From Cheilinus undulatus (taxonomy: Eukaryota > Chordata > Actinopteri > Labriformes > Labridae): a DNA stretch of 64,000 nt. The notes under the pieces are model-generated. The model did no database searches, was not told where the DNA came from, and worked only from the letters and a program-made list of their open reading frames with translations. Position numbers and translations under genes: made by a program. Every line of letters starts with the position of its first letter. The first letter of the stretch is position 1. The stretch spans positions 35,652,196 to 35,716,195 of the forward strand of contig NC_054873.1 in NCBI RefSeq assembly GCF_018320785.1, written 5' to 3'. Positions 61,741 through 64,000 of the stretch are shown here, one piece after another.

Positions 61741-61874
61741 AACATCTTCAATTTTAAACAAAGAACTGATGATTAATCAGTCTCTTCTTGAAAAGCACAG
61801 ATATCAGCATAAGATACCAAGGAACTGGTGAGGGCCACACATTATCCCATTTTGTTAGATATACTACATTATTC

Positions 61875-62215
61875 TAACCTGACACATCAGATGGATGTGT
61901 GAAACACATCCATCTGGGAAAGCTTCAATAGGAAACGATTTAGAAAAGGCAGAGGCTTTGAAAAAAACTCGGAGTGTGATTGGATGAACATTCTGTCTAT
62001 CACATCTCTACGGGCCTATAAGAGCAACACAACACGTGACGTAGCCGCTATCGAGCTGCGCGTGCGCAGCTAATGAGGAATAAGGTGAAACATGGCGACT
62101 ATAGAAATGTTAGTTCAGTCACTTCCCAGCATCCCCGCTACTCTCAGTTCATGATGTTGGTGCCTTTTGGGTAACATTCAAGTAAATATTTGACATTAAG
62201 CTTGCTTTGCAGATA
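61875..62215. mobile_element. Palindromic MITE family A, copy 4
   Basis: Begins TAACCTGACACATCAG. A perfect 13-bp stem with a 3-base loop (CAGATGGATGTGT gaa and its complement) occupies 61888-61916. It shares GAACATTCTGTCTATCACATC and GGGCCTATAAGAGCAACAC with copies 1-3. The right end is uncertain. A CpG-rich GCTGCGCGTGCGCAGC palindrome lies inside. Confidence 0.65.
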
Positions 62216-62282
62216 AGCTTAGCAAGACCCCATTCTAAAAACTACATTGTTTTATATTAAAGAGATGTTTTTACATTAGTCA

Positions 62283-62740
62283 TGATTATTCCATCCATCA
62301 TCTTTCCATTCATCCATACTTCCATCCTTCCATCCATCCATCCATCCATCCAACCATCCATCCATCCATCCATCCATCCAGACATCCACCCACCCACCCA
62401 TCCATCAATCCATCCATCATCCATCTATCCATCCATCCATCCATACATGCATCCATCCATCCATCCATCCGTCCATTATCCATCCATCCATCCATACTTC
62501 AATCCATCATCAATCCATCATCCCTCCATCCATCCATCCATCCATCCATCATCTTTCCATTCATTCTTACTTCAATCCATCATCCATCCATCCATCCATC
62601 CATCCATCTAGTCATCCATCCATCCATCCATCCATCCATCGTCATCTATCCATTCATCCATACTTCAACCCATCCATCCATCCATCCATCCATCCATCCA
62701 TCCATCCATATCCATCCAACCATCCATCCATTCATGAATA
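62283..62740. repeat. CATC tetranucleotide array 1
   Basis: About 450 bp of (CATC)n with interruptions such as ACTTCAATCCATCATC. All three + frames of a perfect array read repeating Ile-His-Pro-Ser, which explains the open frame here. It lies about 600 bp upstream of the chemokine start codon. Confidence 0.95.
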
Positions 62741-63140
62741 TCCACATAAATATTTGCTGTGAAAGAAAAGAAGCCTTTATCTTTAGGTCACAGGAAATTG
62801 TCTCATCTGTCACCTACCATGATGCAGCCATTTGGTCATTAAAAATATCTTTTCTTGAGGTATGTGTGAATCTTGTTTCTGAGAGTCTTGCATGCTCTTT
62901 AGGTCAAACAGAGTCATTGCCACTAAATTTAGACTATCGTCAACCAATGAAAAACAGGAAACGAAAACATTAACCTTCATGATAAGCATCTAAATACACA
63001 CAAAGACTCATATAAGGTAAAAATTAATGGACTCTTCCTCTTTGTGTGGAAGGGGAGGTGAAGTACACAAGAAGGCTGTCTTTACTGTTATTCCCTTCCT
63101 CACAACCAGACACAAGAAGCTGATGACTTTGTCATAGTGG
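62741..63140. other. Spacer upstream of the chemokine gene
   Basis: No exon or element was recognised. Open frames at 62734-62973 and 63008-63226 are unsupported. Confidence 0.45.
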
Positions 63141-63157
63141 AAAGCAGGGGAGGTGCG

Positions 63158-63353
63158 GGGGAATTTCTGCCCCATAGGTTGTCTAATGGCTGGATCAATT
63201 TTGGGTGGAAACCTGACACCACGCATATTTCAGTTCCACAGTGGACTGGATATATATCAGATGCAGCACCCCAAGTCCATCAGAGCAAAGAGAGAAGAAG
63301 AAGAAGAAGAACATCCTCATCACCACCATCATCATCATTAGCCTGTCAGCATC
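63158..63353 (+). promoter_or_regulatory. Chemokine promoter and 5' UTR
   Basis: A TATATAT box lies at 63251-63257, about 100 bases before the start codon. GGGAATTTCT at 63158-63167 is one base off an NF-kappaB site. The predicted 5' UTR contains a GAA run (63297-63310) and CAT/CAC triplets before ATG 63354. A TATA box with a kappaB-like site suits an inducible inflammatory gene. Confidence 0.6.
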
Positions 63354-63559
63354 ATGAAGACTCTTTGCTTCAGTCTGGGACTCCTGCTGCTTGCCATCTG
63401 CTGCTGCGATGCCATGCGTGAGTGATCTTAGTTTTTTCACTAATTATCTTCAGTGTTTACTTACATACACGTTTGTACTGACTTGATTTCTCAACATTCG
63501 CAGCTGAAGGTTTGAGCAGCACAGCACCTGGAAAGTGCTGCTTTAAATTTTCTGAGAAC
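63354..63559 (+). CDS. CC chemokine-like gene, 5' part, exon 2 interrupted
   Basis: Exon 1 (63354-63417) encodes a signal peptide starting [18 protein letters not shown] and ends in phase 1 at C/gtgagt. Exon 2 starts at 63504 after CAG and reads (M)[19 protein letters not shown], including the adjacent cysteines of CC chemokines. The secreted product would attract leukocytes through a G-protein-coupled receptor. A normal exon 2 runs about 115 nt and includes the basic strand and third cysteine. Here similarity stops at 63559 and a CATC array follows with no splice donor. The rest of the gene may lie beyond the array, or the gene may be broken or misassembled. The subfamily cannot be assigned. 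Confidence 0.8.
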
Positions 63560-63565
63560 CATACT

Positions 63566-64000
63566 TCAATCCATCATCCATCCATCCATCCATCCATCCA
63601 TCCATCCATCCATCCATCCATCCATTCGTCCATACGTCAAACCAACCATCCATCCATCCTTCCATCCATCCATCCATCCATCCTTCCATCCATCATCTAT
63701 CCATCCATATATCATCCATCCATCCATTCATCCATCTATGCGTCCAACTCGCATCCACCAATCCATCCATCAATCCATCCATCCATCCATCCATCCTTCC
63801 ATCCATCCATCCATCCAGACATCCATCCATCCATCATCTTTCCGTCCATCCATTCATTCATCCATCCATCCATCCATCCATCATCTATCAATTCATCCAT
63901 CCAATCATCATCCATCAATCTATCCATCCATTCATCCATCCATCCATCCAGACATCCAACCATCCATCTATCCATCCATCTATAATCCATCCATCCATCC
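63566..64000. repeat. CATC tetranucleotide array 2
   Basis: About 435 bp of (CATC)n with interruptions, running to the end of the window. It begins with nearly the same lead-in (CATACTTCAATCCATCATCC) as interior parts of array 1. The frame from chemokine exon 2 stays open through the array as repeating Ile-His-Pro-Ser until 63985. Confidence 0.95.

Noticed and set aside
62282-62611. 109-aa Ile-His-Pro-Ser repeat protein and its - strand Met-Asp-Gly-Trp counterpart.
   Set aside because: A four-base repeat without stop in any frame always produces such frames; there is no start context or other coding evidence.
62283-64000. Could the CATC arrays be a CRISPR-like or satellite gene array?
   Set aside because: They are simple tetranucleotide repeats with no spacers of regular length.

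Overview
The window is nuclear DNA from a ray-finned fish, most likely a percomorph teleost. The evidence is a complete vertebrate multi-exon gene with fish-like spacing, a tRNA-derived SINE of the type common in percomorphs, many decayed Tc1/mariner copies, hAT-type miniature elements and long tetranucleotide arrays. No bacterial, plasmid or viral features were seen. All exon boundaries were worked out by hand from splice sites, reading phase and remembered family similarity.

Layout. 1-2.3 kb is upstream flank with CCAAT/bZIP-like motifs. 2.3-4.75 kb is slc10a3, a single-coding-exon gene for an SLC10-family membrane protein. 4.8-12.4 kb is intergenic DNA with four transposon remnants. 12.4-44.9 kb is fanca on the + strand. 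I could place 42 coding exons whose phases all agree; they give 4347 nt including the stop, or 1448 aa. Its introns hold most of the window's mobile elements. 44.9-47.6 kb is repeat-derived spacer, including a decayed tandem repeat that carries nuclear-receptor-like motifs. 47.87-54.14 kb is znf276 on the - strand, with 11 coding exons (621 aa), a ZAD domain and five C2H2 fingers; its CpG/ETS promoter is probably near 56.7-56.8 kb. 54.3-60.4 kb is dense in Tc1 elements, including two placed back to back, one with a nearly full-length transposase. 60.4-63.2 kb is spacer with SINE, MITE and CATC-repeat DNA. 63.15-64 kb holds the 5' end of a CC chemokine gene whose second exon runs into a CATC array and then off the window.

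Gene relationships. fanca and znf276 converge tail to tail, the arrangement known from mammals, where their 3' ends overlap; here the stop codons are about 3.3 kb apart. FANCA belongs to the Fanconi anaemia core complex (DNA cross-link repair) and ZNF276 is a putative nuclear zinc-finger protein. slc10a3 and the chemokine have no evident functional link to them.

I did not find a convincing new biological system. The items most worth checking are the chemokine exon merged with a CATC array, two tandem splice-acceptor sites in fanca (one predicted to switch the product to a premature stop), the DR1/ERE-bearing repeat between fanca and znf276, the paired 547-548 bp Tc1 deletion derivatives, the SINE nested in a SINE with a visible target duplication, and a small open exon upstream of slc10a3 that splices in frame with it on paper.
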